DNA of 64,000 nt, from assembly GCA_963717445.1 (NCBI GenBank), contig OY970334.1, forward strand, positions 1,488,001-1,552,000, written 5' to 3'. Below, in pieces: positions 8,783-16,940 of this stretch. The notes under the pieces were generated by a model. The model was given only the letters and a program-made list of their open reading frames with translations. It searched no databases and had not been told where the DNA came from. Every line of letters starts with the position of its first letter. The stretch's first letter is position 1. The DNA is from JAGVPT01 sp963717445. GTDB taxonomy: Bacteria; Bacteroidota; Ignavibacteria; UBA10030; UBA8401. Both the position numbers and the translations under genes were made by a program.

Positions 8783-9256
8783 ATGTCCGTATCTTCCAAC
8801 CGTTACTCCCTTTACAAGCGATCAAACCAAATCTATATCGGCTACTACGAAGATGGAAAGCGTAAGTGGAAATGCACAGGCACAACCATCAAGACCGAAG
8901 CACTAAAGGCGCTGACTCGTGTCAAAGAGCTTATTGGAGAAACCAACAAACCCAAGATGCTGTCCGAATTCATAAGTGCATTTATGGAGTATGCCGAAAA
9001 AACCTACAGCCCTAAAACGATTCCAATGTTCAGAAAGGCGCTACAGCACTTGTCTGCCCTCATCGGCAATCTCCGGATAAGCGCCATCACTTCCTTTCAC
9101 GTCGATCTCTTTAAGACAAAAAGAATTGGTGAGGTCTCCGCAACTTCGGTAAATTTCGAATTCCGTCAATTGCGATCAGCGTTGACAGGCATGCGGAAAG
9201 GGGAGATTATTAATATTCATTTGATGTGCTACTACCTCGTATCCTGCATTCATTAG
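8783..9256 (+). pseudogene. tyrosine-recombinase integrase, internally deleted remnant
   Basis: 157 codons start at ATG 8783 behind TGGAGA. The N-terminal part has the AP2-like start (YIGYYEDGKRKWKCTGTT) and the SAM-like core-binding domain (FISAFMEYAEKTYSPKT ... SVNFEFRQLRSAL). It then jumps directly to TGMRKGEI, the box I region around the first catalytic Arg, and ends 16 residues later. The stretch between and nearly the whole catalytic domain (HxxR, Tyr) are gone. It lies directly beside tRNA-Gln, as expected for the enzyme that inserted the island, but cannot be active now. Confidence 0.8.
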
Positions 9257-9316
9257 CTCTGCGGATAACAATTCCTTGAACGCTTCCTCGTCGTCTAAGA
9301 TTGCAATCATTGACAT
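9176..9316 (-). pseudogene. response-regulator receiver domain, N-terminal fragment
   Basis: A 46-codon minus-strand frame begins MSMIAILDDEEAFKELLS and continues AELMNAGYEVVAH, the first beta strand with its acidic pair, helix 1 and strand 2 of a CheY-like receiver. It then runs into sequence that is the other strand of the integrase remnant (around 9200-9230) and stops, so the phosphorylation-site half is missing. The same deletion junction probably truncated both genes. Confidence 0.5.
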
Positions 9317-9337
9317 GCATACTCCAACACGAATATC

Positions 9338-9496
9338 CTATTGCCGCTTTTTCTTAGAAGCCTTCTTATACAAGACAGATTTCTTCTTTTGCTCCCTTGC
9401 GGCAGCTTCTTCAATAATTAGGTCAACAAATTGTTCGATTTGTTTATTGGTCCCGTCACCTCGGAAGAAATATTTTATTTTGCCAGACTTTTTCAC
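9338..9496 (-). CDS. small basic hypothetical protein (52 aa)
   Basis: Minus-strand frame from GTG 9496 to TAG at 9338: starts MKKSGKIKYFFRGDGTNKQ, has an acidic helix IEQFVDLIIEEAAAREQ and a Lys-rich end (KKASKKKRQ). It lies 21 nt before the receiver fragment on the same strand. It is not recognised. The balanced amphipathic sequence and tail suggest a real small gene, but it could be chance. Confidence 0.35.
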   Translation of the reverse strand: MKKSGKIKYFFRGDGTNKQIEQFVDLIIEEAAAREQKKKSVLYKKASKKKRQ

Positions 9497-9585
9497 CACC
9501 CAAAATTCCCTCTTTTACGATGACTGATTCGGAACGCCAAGTTGACTTGTGACCGATAAGGCTACGATACTCAATTTCTTGAAGT

Positions 9586-9740
9586 ATTGGTAAGCAATTT
9601 CGCCACCTCGCCAACTCCCTATAGAAAGTTAGTGATGGCAAACCCTCTTTGCCATTTCGCTACGTTGCCAACAATTTCGTCTAATGGCACATTTGCCATT
9701 GCCACATTATGCATTGAGAACTTGGCAAATGGCGAAGTTC
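9586..9740. repeat. TTGCCA/TCGCCA-rich repeat block, left copy
   Basis: Several TCGCCA, TTGCCA and TGGCAA words on both strands around a CCCTATAG box (9617-9624). Closely similar blocks occur at the other end of the island (16941-17230). The long frame of the next gene runs through this block, which probably is not coding. Confidence 0.55.
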
Positions 9741-9766
9741 CATTTACATCCCATTTGAGCAGAGAG

Positions 9767-10861
9767 ATGCTCAGGGCCGTCGCCCCGAACGGCTTGACAA
9801 TTAAACTCGGAATGAGTTATATGATTTACGCAGATACGAATAAGACATACCCATTAACTATGGAAGAGCAAAGAACATATATTGAACATCCCGGGAAGGC
9901 AGTTGTATCTGATAAACGATTTAAACACGTAATGGCGCTTACGCTTGATCCCCGTTCAGGAAATAAGGATGGCATTCTTCGTTGTATCATTAGTCGCGAA
10001 GGAGACGTGGAATTTAGCGGCTCCATCGATAGAAGCGTTTTGCATAAAGTGAGAGGTGATTCCCTTGTTCATTTTAGTATCGAAGAAGCGTTAGCAATTG
10101 AAAATGAATCAGAAACAGTGCGCCAACTCCGGGGGGATGATTGGGACTTTCTCGGTTTGGAAGACCCTGATATCTGGAGAGACGAGAAGACAGATTTGAT
10201 GCATGTTTATTTCACAATACCGTTTCGAAACAAGACTGATGGCTTGACTCTTACCCATCTTGGACATGCTGTAGGAAGTGATTTCAATTCCATAAAAATG
10301 ACCCCGCCGGTGCTCATGGATCGGGCAAAAGAAGTGTGCATTGCGCCGCCCAATAAGCAGGGGATTCGATATAATCTCGTTGAGTCGAGTGAGTTCGGTA
10401 AGGATTTTTGGTATTCTACTGTGCGAGTCGCAGTTGCAGAAGACATGGGTAAGTCTTGGGAATACGGAGAAACTGTATTCCATCCAGAGAAGCAAAATAT
10501 TCCATGGATTGGAGGCCATGCCTCACCGGGTCCGCTCTTGCCAGAAACGTTCGTTAATATTGGTCCGGGAAAGCGCGTGGGAATATTGAATGGAAGAGAA
10601 CGAAATCAAATAGTCGGGAACAAAATAAAATTTGGAATCTTCTCGGTTGGACTCTTTATCTACGACTATGAGAAAGGGAAAATCGATTGGTTTTCGACCG
10701 AACCCTTTATACGCGACAGCCAGGCAAAAACAAGCACCTTCGCCAGTCAATTTGTTGAAATTGACAGAACAACCGGCATTATTTATGCTCAGGTCGATAA
10801 TTCCTTTGTGCGTGCCTTCACCCTTAACGCCAATAGAATCAAATCTCTTGTAGGCATCTAA
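9767..10861 (+). CDS. putative beta-propeller glycosidase/phosphorylase (GH130/GH43-like)
   Basis: No signal peptide is visible, so it is probably cytoplasmic. Propeller-like motifs include LGLEDPDIWRDEKTDLMHVY (resembling the EDPR/EDPD motif of GH130 and related families), RVAVAEDMGKSWEYGE, and GGHASPGPLLPE with GKRVGILNGRE. The family assignment is tentative. The frame is open from 9587, but its first ~60 codons lie in the TTGCCA repeat block; I favour ATG 9767 (or 9812). Located in the tRNA-Gln island, with no clear partner. Confidence 0.5.
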   Translation: MLRAVAPNGLTIKLGMSYMIYADTNKTYPLTMEEQRTYIEHPGKAVVSDKRFKHVMALTLDPRSGNKDGILRCIISREGDVEFSGSIDRSVLHKVRGDSLVHFSIEEALAIENESETVRQLRGDDWDFLGLEDPDIWRDEKTDLMHVYFTIPFRNKTDGLTLTHLGHAVGSDFNSIKMTPPVLMDRAKEVCIAPPNKQGIRYNLVESSEFGKDFWYSTVRVAVAEDMGKSWEYGETVFHPEKQNIPWIGGHASPGPLLPETFVNIGPGKRVGILNGRERNQIVGNKIKFGIFSVGLFIYDYEKGKIDWFSTEPFIRDSQAKTSTFASQFVEIDRTTGIIYAQVDNSFVRAFTLNANRIKSLVGI

Positions 10862-11152
10862 TAGAAGCTGAGAGGGATCTATATAGCTCCTTCAATAATC
10901 TGAAACAAAAATTCCAGAAATCCCACCTCCCCCACCTGTATCATCGGATCCCCGTCATCCCTCAAGTAGAAGCAACTCGATGGATCGTTGCATTGGGAGT
11001 CTCGGGGTTGAGGCTCTGGGACACCGGATATATGAACCATTGGATCATCATTTTGAGCGACTTCAACTGGTGCTCTTCATTTTCACACAATAAATGGTCC
11101 ACGAATGCATCTCCCCTTGATAGTTTGGCTCGTTCTAACCATTTTATGCACG

Positions 11153-11764
11153 ATGATCTCCGAAAACATCCTCAAGAAATATCGCGCTACCATCATTCAC
11201 CTCAACAAAGGGAAAATGCTCTTTCAGGAAGGTGAGGCAGCCAAGTTCTTCTATATTGTGAAGTCCGGAAGAGTGAAGATGTCAAACTACAGCGAGGACG
11301 GACGTGAATTTGTGCAGGGCTATTTCACTGACGGCCAAAGTTTTGGCGAGCCTCCATTCTTCTCTGAGAGTCCTTATCCCGCTTCGGCTACTGCCGTAGA
11401 CGAAAGCGAGGTGTGGAAAATTTCTCATGAGCAATTTTTGAAACTGCTCAAGAACAACTTTGAGATTCATCACGATCTCACGCGTGTTCTTTGCGACCGG
11501 CTCATCTATAAATCGACGATGCTCTCGGAGCTTGCTATCGAAGAAGCAGAGCACAGGTTAACCACATTGATCCAATATCTTGTCACGCCCATCGACCAAC
11601 AGGCGAAAACTCCCAAGAAACTTGTCTTCACCCGCCAACAGCTTGCCGACATGACCGGCTTGCGCGTTGAGACCGTCATCCGTTCAGTCAAATCTCTGGA
11701 AAAGAAACGGTTCCTTGAAATAGATAAAAGCGGTAAGATTATCTGGAAGCGCCTGGTGAAATAA
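11153..11764 (+). CDS. Crp/Fnr-family transcriptional regulator
   Basis: An N-terminal cyclic-nucleotide-binding-like beta-roll (NKGKMLFQEGEAAKFFYIV, GRVKMSNYSEDGREF, GQSFGEPPFFSESPYPASA), a long dimer helix, and a C-terminal winged helix (FTRQQLADMTGLRVETVIRSV). No N-terminal Cys cluster for an FNR-type Fe-S centre is seen, so it may sense through heme or another ligand, as DNR/NnrR-type proteins do (inference). ATG 11153 opens the conserved domain; the frame extends to TTG/ATG codons from 11105. The next gene encodes an RIC di-iron protein with a palindromic operator-like site before it. Confidence 0.87.
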   Translation: MISENILKKYRATIIHLNKGKMLFQEGEAAKFFYIVKSGRVKMSNYSEDGREFVQGYFTDGQSFGEPPFFSESPYPASATAVDESEVWKISHEQFLKLLKNNFEIHHDLTRVLCDRLIYKSTMLSELAIEEAEHRLTTLIQYLVTPIDQQAKTPKKLVFTRQQLADMTGLRVETVIRSVKSLEKKRFLEIDKSGKIIWKRLVK

Positions 11765-11843
11765 CTGTCTCCTGCACTCAGCGAGACGACAATTCACTCG
11801 AAAAAAGTCAGAACATCGCCCTGTCATTTTCACCGACCCTATC

Positions 11844-11861
11844 TTATGACATACATCATAA
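11844..11861. promoter_or_regulatory. candidate Crp/Fnr operator (TTATGA-N6-TCATAA)
   Basis: A perfect 6-6-6 palindrome 77 nt before the RIC start. A TATATT -10-like box at 11884-11889 would put the transcription start near 11895, so the centre of the palindrome falls about 42 bases upstream, the classical class II activator position. Confidence 0.5.
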
Positions 11862-11937
11862 ACTCCTTACACCGTCATTGAGCTATATTAGTTCAACGAT
11901 TCAGGCTATCCTAACTTAAACACTAAGGAGTAACTCC

Positions 11938-12675
11938 ATGATGAGCCCTAATTTTCTCTCTTCCAGCCTCAAAGATATTGTAATAGAAGATTTCCACACG
12001 GCTGCCGTCTTCGAAAAATACGCACTCGATTTTTGCTGCCACGGCGGAAAAACTATCGACGAAGCCTGTCGCGAGAAGGGCATTAAAACATCCTCGGTGC
12101 TGACCGAGCTCGAAACTCTCAGTGTGAAATGCGATGGATCGTCATTCCGTTTTGGCGATTGGGACTCTGATTTTCTTATCGATTACATCGTAAACAACCA
12201 TCACGCCTATGTCTCTAAGATGGTTCCGGTGCTCCTTGTCCACACGCAGAAAATTGCTTCCGTGCATGGGGCGCGTCATCCTGAAGTCGTCAAAATTGCA
12301 GATCACTTTAACTCCGTCGCTGGCGATCTCCAACAACACATGCGGAAAGAAGAGCTTGTTCTGTTTCCTTTTATCAAAGAGCTCGCACGAGCCAAAAAGG
12401 CCGGACAACACACTTTGCGACCCCCGTTCGGAACTGTCGGCAATCCAATCCGCATGATGGAAGCAGAACACCAAGCTGCGGGAGACGAGATGAGCGCAAT
12501 CCGGAATCTAAGTAACGGCTATATTGTTCCCGAAGATGCTTGCACAACTTATCGTGTGACATATCAGGAACTGCATGATTTTGAGGTGGATTTACATCAG
12601 CATGTCCATCTTGAAAACAATATTCTCTTTCCGAAGGCGATACTCTTAGAGAGCGAACTCCTCTCGACAAACTAA
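11938..12675 (+). CDS. ric: iron-sulfur cluster repair di-iron protein RIC (ScdA/YtfE family)
   Basis: Repairs Fe-S centres damaged by nitric oxide or oxidants; cytoplasmic. The N-terminal DUF542 domain carries FCCHGGKTIDEAC. The hemerythrin-like domain supplies His/Glu ligands in NNHHAYV, GARHPEV, HMRKEELVLFPF, EAEHQAAGDEM and HQHVHLENNILFP. ATG 11938 follows TAAGGAGT. At 245 aa it has full family length. It lies between a Crp/Fnr regulator and a membrane cytochrome c operon, which points to an NO or oxygen stress cassette. Confidence 0.92.
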   Translation: MMSPNFLSSSLKDIVIEDFHTAAVFEKYALDFCCHGGKTIDEACREKGIKTSSVLTELETLSVKCDGSSFRFGDWDSDFLIDYIVNNHHAYVSKMVPVLLVHTQKIASVHGARHPEVVKIADHFNSVAGDLQQHMRKEELVLFPFIKELARAKKAGQHTLRPPFGTVGNPIRMMEAEHQAAGDEMSAIRNLSNGYIVPEDACTTYRVTYQELHDFEVDLHQHVHLENNILFPKAILLESELLSTN

Positions 12676-12852
12676 CTTGAGCGGGAAAACGTTTTTTGAT
12701 CTATGGTGACCTTATTTCGATTCTTACAATGCGACACGGAGATGCGGAATGGACGGCGAACATCTCACAACGATCCGGATGAGCTAAAACAGCCATCTGT
12801 GTCAGATTGTTATTCATAGTATGACAACCCGATTGATAGATTAGGAGGATTT

Positions 12853-14529
12853 ATGGCGAGCTTTTTGGCAGTCCTGAAAGGAAGAACCTCGATCTGGATT
12901 GGAGTAATTATTTTGGTCGCAATTTCTTCTTATCTAATCGGTAATTCTTCCGGCGAGAAGAAGTATAAGGTCATCAGCGGTTTCGCCTGGAGTTCGGATG
13001 AATGGGCGGCACGATCAAAAGGTGTCCGCACGAGTTACAACCCGGATCACGATTTAAGCACGACTGAACTCACGATAGTGCCAGGTGACGAACGATGGCT
13101 CGACTTTGTCTTCTGGTGCTTCAATAACAAATTGGCTGAACACCAAGTAGAAGCATACGGCGGCACGGAGTGGGACGGTCCAAAGGGCGGTGTTATCTTT
13201 CACTGGGCTCCCGGCTCACGGTGGGAAATGCATACGCTGGCGAGTTTCGGCTTTACGATCGGACATATTATCGGCGAACACAAGTGGAAGGATACTCAAT
13301 TTCCAGGGTTTTTCGAAAAGTATGGCGGAGTATATGGTGTTAATGTCAAAGACCGCCTCGTGGAAATTGATTCAACGTCAGCGGCTCCGTGGGTAGATTT
13401 CCTCGAATACTGCGGGGGACCAAATAGTCCATACTATCGATACTTGTTTCATCAGGAAGCCATCGTTGATCCTGTGCGCGACAAAATCTACCTTATCGGC
13501 GGACAAGGTGTAGGCTTTGAATATTCGTTCGAGCGCTACTACCATGAAGTGCGGGAAGTATTGACCGATGCCAGAGCATTTCAGTTCTTCCAACTTTACG
13601 ATTTGTATGGTCCGGGGTTCGCCTGCGAAGGTGGATGGGCAAAGAATAAATTAAGCGCTGCCCTTCATGGAATCTATTTTACAGACGACACAAGCAAGTG
13701 GTCGACCAAACCTGGCGTCGCAAAAGCGGTGAAATACAATCCGAACATTCCCTCCCCGCCGATTCCGGAAGGGATTCCAGATGGTGAGGCCGCTCTACGC
13801 GGACAGATATTCTATAAACAACAATGCACACCATGCCACGGAGTCGCCGGCGACGGCAATGGATTTTTAGCGCCGGGCTTCGATGTAAAACCAAGAGACT
13901 TCCGGCAGGGAGTGTATAAATTCCGCTCTACAAAGACAGGTGAATTCCCAACAGTAGAAGATATTGAACACACTATTAGCGTGGGAGTGGCAAATACCAC
14001 CATGCCAGCGTGGGCACAGTTCCTCAACAAAGATCAAATCCATGATCTGGCAATTTATCTTATCACGTTCTCGGAGCGGTTTACCGAGGCATGGAAAGCA
14101 AAGGCAACACCCGACATGCTTTCTGTCCCGCCTGTTCCATCCAACTTAATGGCAAATGTTTCCAGCGGAAAGAAATTGTATACAGAATTTCAGTGTGCAG
14201 ATTGTCACGGAGAAGGTGGAAAAGGTGATGGAAAATCAGCAGCAGGAATGGCAGATGATTGGACGAATCCGATCACACCTACCGATCTCACCTACAAATG
14301 GGTGTTCAAGAATGGACATAAGCCGGAAGATATTTATCGCACCTTTAACGGTGGATTGAACGGCACTCCTATGCCTTCATACCTTGATAGTTTTACGAAT
14401 GATAACGATCGCTGGGCTCTCGTTGCATACGTATTATCACTATCTCCCGAGAATAGGCCGATTCTACCGCTGGCTCAATTCAAGCAGAAGATTTCAAAAG
14501 TTCTTGATGCAAACGGATTTGTAAGGTGA
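12853..14529 (+). CDS. membrane-anchored diheme cytochrome c with a large unassigned N-terminal domain
   Basis: 558 aa: one N-terminal membrane anchor (WIGVIILVAISSYLIG), an unassigned extracytoplasmic domain (residues ~40-310, rich in Trp, Tyr, His), then two class I cytochrome c domains with CTPCH (Cys325-His329) and CADCH (Cys448-His452). MPAWAQF and MPSYLDS could supply axial Met. A perfect AGGAGG precedes ATG 12853. It is followed at 5 nt by a 55-aa membrane peptide and then a 4-TM oxidase-like protein, so it probably feeds electrons to a membrane partner. The N-terminal domain has no family I recognise. Confidence 0.85.
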   Translation: MASFLAVLKGRTSIWIGVIILVAISSYLIGNSSGEKKYKVISGFAWSSDEWAARSKGVRTSYNPDHDLSTTELTIVPGDERWLDFVFWCFNNKLAEHQVEAYGGTEWDGPKGGVIFHWAPGSRWEMHTLASFGFTIGHIIGEHKWKDTQFPGFFEKYGGVYGVNVKDRLVEIDSTSAAPWVDFLEYCGGPNSPYYRYLFHQEAIVDPVRDKIYLIGGQGVGFEYSFERYYHEVREVLTDARAFQFFQLYDLYGPGFACEGGWAKNKLSAALHGIYFTDDTSKWSTKPGVAKAVKYNPNIPSPPIPEGIPDGEAALRGQIFYKQQCTPCHGVAGDGNGFLAPGFDVKPRDFRQGVYKFRSTKTGEFPTVEDIEHTISVGVANTTMPAWAQFLNKDQIHDLAIYLITFSERFTEAWKAKATPDMLSVPPVPSNLMANVSSGKKLYTEFQCADCHGEGGKGDGKSAAGMADDWTNPITPTDLTYKWVFKNGHKPEDIYRTFNGGLNGTPMPSYLDSFTNDNDRWALVAYVLSLSPENRPILPLAQFKQKISKVLDANGFVR

Positions 14530-14534
14530 TAACT

Positions 14535-14702
14535 ATGCGACCTCCAATTTTTAAAAGAATCGCCAGGTCAGCAATCCTGGGACTTATTGTGGTGGCTCTG
14601 CTATGGTTCTTCGATCACTCTTATGGCCAGAAACAAGTTCAAATGACTCACGTAGGAGGCCAGGCGAACCAATGCAACTGCACTGAACGTATCGAGAAGT
14701 GA
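14535..14702 (+). CDS. 55-aa single-pass membrane peptide with C-N-C tail
   Basis: ATG 14535 lies 5 nt after the cytochrome stop, behind AAGGTG. It encodes a basic N-terminus (MRPPIFKRIAR), one hydrophobic span (SAILGLIVVALLWFF) and a polar tail containing NQCNCTE. It ends 9 nt before the next gene. The tight packing on both sides and Met-Arg-rich start support a real gene, perhaps a small subunit or assembly factor. No known family is recognised. Confidence 0.6.
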   Translation: MRPPIFKRIARSAILGLIVVALLWFFDHSYGQKQVQMTHVGGQANQCNCTERIEK

Positions 14703-14711
14703 CGAGGCAAC

Positions 14712-15167
14712 ATGTTTTCAACGGTTCGATATTTTATCAAAACAAGCTTGGCATTTCTTGTTCTCGGGCTTCTGACTGGCGTGTATATGTCGCTTGCCAA
14801 GAATGTGTTTAATTGGGGATTCGGAGATGAACTAATCTCAGCACATACTCATGTCATCCTCGTCGGTTCCGTGATGATGATGATCATGGGTGTGGCGTTG
14901 TGGTTTTTTCCACGTCCCCCACAGGACGATGCACGATACAATCCCAGCCTCATCCGCGCTGCATACTGGATCATCACCATCGCGACAGCGAGCAGATTTA
15001 TTTTTCAGTTCATCAGTTCGTATGTTGAAATTCGAGAAGTGCAATGGGGCATAACTGCTGCTTCGGCACTTCAGGTTTTTGCCATGATTCTCTTCTTCTA
15101 TTCGATGTGGGGAAGGATCAGACCGTTGGGGAGCGCATTACGTGAAAAAGAGGGAGAGAAATTCTGA
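14712..15167 (+). CDS. 4-TM protein resembling a truncated heme-copper oxidase subunit I
   Basis: 151 aa with four predicted membrane spans (~11-28, 42-66, 79-102, 111-132). Span 2 carries SAHTHVILVGSVMMMIMG, with His45 and His47 set as in the low-spin heme-binding helix of cbb3/NorB-type proteins, and continues ALWFFPRP. It is far too short to hold the six-His catalytic centre of an oxidase or NO reductase. Third gene of a tight cluster with the diheme cytochrome. Role proposed: quinol- or cytochrome-linked heme b membrane subunit (inference). Confidence 0.65.
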   Translation: MFSTVRYFIKTSLAFLVLGLLTGVYMSLAKNVFNWGFGDELISAHTHVILVGSVMMMIMGVALWFFPRPPQDDARYNPSLIRAAYWIITIATASRFIFQFISSYVEIREVQWGITAASALQVFAMILFFYSMWGRIRPLGSALREKEGEKF

Positions 15168-15244
15168 CGTAATTAGAATGAGTCCGAATTCACTGTCTGG
15201 GCTCTTTTATGGCATAAGAACCATGAGAACAAACTGGAGGTCTC

Positions 15245-15988
15245 ATGGTTCAAGAAATTGTCGATTCACTCGCCACAGCCGCAGCCCGCCTTGAAGAATC
15301 CGCTTATCCAAATGCCATAATCCTTCCTAACTTTCCTCGCAGTATTCAGCTTGACGGATACTCGTGTGGGGCCAAATCACTGCACTCCATACTTCGTTAT
15401 TACAACAAGCGCTGCACTCCCCTATCCGTTGAGAAGGAACTGCACACGACGTATGAAGGGACTGCAATACTTGACATCAAACGCGTCTTGAAGCGGCACG
15501 GACTGAAATACCGGAAGATCAAAGACCTGAAGAATGCAATAGATAGAGGTCATCCCTTATTGATTTCAACCCACAAGTGGTGGCATTATTCAGTTTGTTA
15601 TGGGTATGCGGCATCAGGGTATTTCGTTATGAATCCTTCGCTCGGGGATATGGGGAGTATATCGTGTGCGGTTAGAAGGAAGAAATTCAAACATATCTGG
15701 GATAGATGGGCTTTAGAAGTTAGCCTCCGTTATGTGCCGGGGAATACTTCACGATTGTTATTTTCTTTTCGAGATGCCTCAATACGATATTGCGATATAC
15801 AACCTGGTCGCCGTCCCGAAATCGGCTCCGAGAATAATGCCATAACCTTGATCGATGGAGGAAAATGGCAAACGGGCGCTTACTCCGACGCATGGTATGG
15901 CGGCAATAATAAGCTGCGAAGCTTTGCGATTAAAATTTTCCGTCAAATCATTATCGTTAAAATACGTAAAACGCCCTTCATTCATTGA
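15245..15988 (+). CDS. C39-like papain-fold cysteine peptidase
   Basis: The first ~165 residues look like a peptidase C39-type domain: QLDGYSCGAKSLHSILRYY (Cys nucleophile), THKWWHYSVCYGY (His) and MNPSLGD (Asn/Asp). No export signal or transporter domain is seen, so it may be a stand-alone cytoplasmic enzyme. From about residue 180 the frame is antisense to the outer-membrane protein gene (15779-16615) and looks like non-coding readthrough until the stop at 15988. The natural stop was probably lost in a rearrangement. Confidence 0.6.
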   Translation: MVQEIVDSLATAAARLEESAYPNAIILPNFPRSIQLDGYSCGAKSLHSILRYYNKRCTPLSVEKELHTTYEGTAILDIKRVLKRHGLKYRKIKDLKNAIDRGHPLLISTHKWWHYSVCYGYAASGYFVMNPSLGDMGSISCAVRRKKFKHIWDRWALEVSLRYVPGNTSRLLFSFRDASIRYCDIQPGRRPEIGSENNAITLIDGGKWQTGAYSDAWYGGNNKLRSFAIKIFRQIIIVKIRKTPFIH

Positions 15989-16615
15989 AACATCGTAATC
16001 TTGAGGAAATCCATCAGCCGATAATTTCCGGTCTACAGTTACGGACGCAATGCGATAGAGAATGCCTAGTCGACCATTCAGCGAAATGGGCTTCATTCCG
16101 TATCGCCATTCCAGCATTAACGGGATCGTTGCACCAACATACGATCCACTAATGCTGTAAGTGTATGTTGCCGTTCCTTGTCTTAACGGGTTGCCGGGCG
16201 AATTACTATAATAGCTAATTGACGCAATTTGATTTGACAGAACTGATTTAGGAATGGAACCAAACACCCCACCTATTCCAAGATCTAGAACCATAAGATC
16301 GTCTTGCTGAGTCAGCTTGCCAAGAGCAATATTCCACTCATTTTCAAACCCGCGTGTCGAATACGAGGTCGCGAGTGTTATTGCCTCGTAAACGGTAGCG
16401 CGTGAAATGACCAGCTTACTGGTGTCTAACACAGCATCGTCAAACGCATTTTTGTCCCAAGCATAAGATTCCTGACCGACGAACACTTTTAAATTGTTCG
16501 ACCACTGAGTTACCGTTATTGCCTCGGCTGTTGAACTATCTGATTGCGCTTGAACTCTATTGATGAGTAACGAACTCAAACCAACGAAGATGGCAACCAG
16601 CAACGTTATTTTCAT
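15779..16615 (-). CDS. outer-membrane-like hypothetical protein
   Basis: A signal peptide (MKITLLVAIFVGLSSLLINR, then VQAQ) and 250 residues of alternating short strands ending YIAISY, with a terminal aromatic residue as in outer-membrane barrels. DVSMNEGRFTYFNDNDLTENF and a Gly-rich LDLGIGGVFGSIP are visible; no family is recognised. ATG 16615 is preferred over GTG 16645 because the signal peptide starts there. Its last 210 nt overlap the peptidase frame on the other strand. Confidence 0.6.
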   Translation of the reverse strand: MKITLLVAIFVGLSSLLINRVQAQSDSSTAEAITVTQWSNNLKVFVGQESYAWDKNAFDDAVLDTSKLVISRATVYEAITLATSYSTRGFENEWNIALGKLTQQDDLMVLDLGIGGVFGSIPKSVLSNQIASISYYSNSPGNPLRQGTATYTYSISGSYVGATIPLMLEWRYGMKPISLNGRLGILYRIASVTVDRKLSADGFPQDYDVSMNEGRFTYFNDNDLTENFNRKASQLIIAAIPCVGVSARLPFSSIDQGYGIILGADFGTATRLYIAISY

Positions 16616-16845
16616 GAGGCTGAGACGCCCGAAGTTTATGTTCACTTACTAAGTTAATGAAATACTTCCGGCATTGGCAAGCATTTTCGGAACTTGTTTC
16701 GTCCCTTGCATTCAATGAGTATGGTCAATTCAAATTAACGCGCCCGGCGAGATTGACTTGAATTTAATCGTTGCGAAGATCAGAGACTGAATGGAAACAT
16801 ATAAACGGTCACCATTTGGACATTCTTCACCCGCATTTATACAAG

Positions 16846-16875
16846 CGGCCCCGTATTCAGGGCCGTTTCTTTATT
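16846..16875 (+). terminator. intrinsic terminator with no upstream gene on the same strand
   Basis: CGGCCC (16846-16851), 8-nt loop, GGGCCG (16860-16865), then TTTCTTTATT. It points rightward, yet the nearest gene to the left runs leftward. Confidence 0.6.
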
Positions 16876-16940
16876 GTCATACTGAACGAGTTAGGAGTTA
16901 AAAAACCGCTCCCCGAGGCCGTGGATTAGTGCTCAACCTC

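Noticed and set aside
9276..9527. 83-codon rightward frame
   Set aside because: It is the antisense of the 52-aa frame and the receiver fragment on the minus strand, which have better protein character.
12808..12830. Second Crp/Fnr site before the cytochrome gene (TTGTTAT...ATGACAA)
   Set aside because: Imperfect palindrome and too close to the start codon for a class II position; not reliable.
14712..15167. Full heme-copper oxidase or nitric-oxide reductase subunit
   Set aside because: Only four membrane spans and two His in one helix; the catalytic histidine set is absent.
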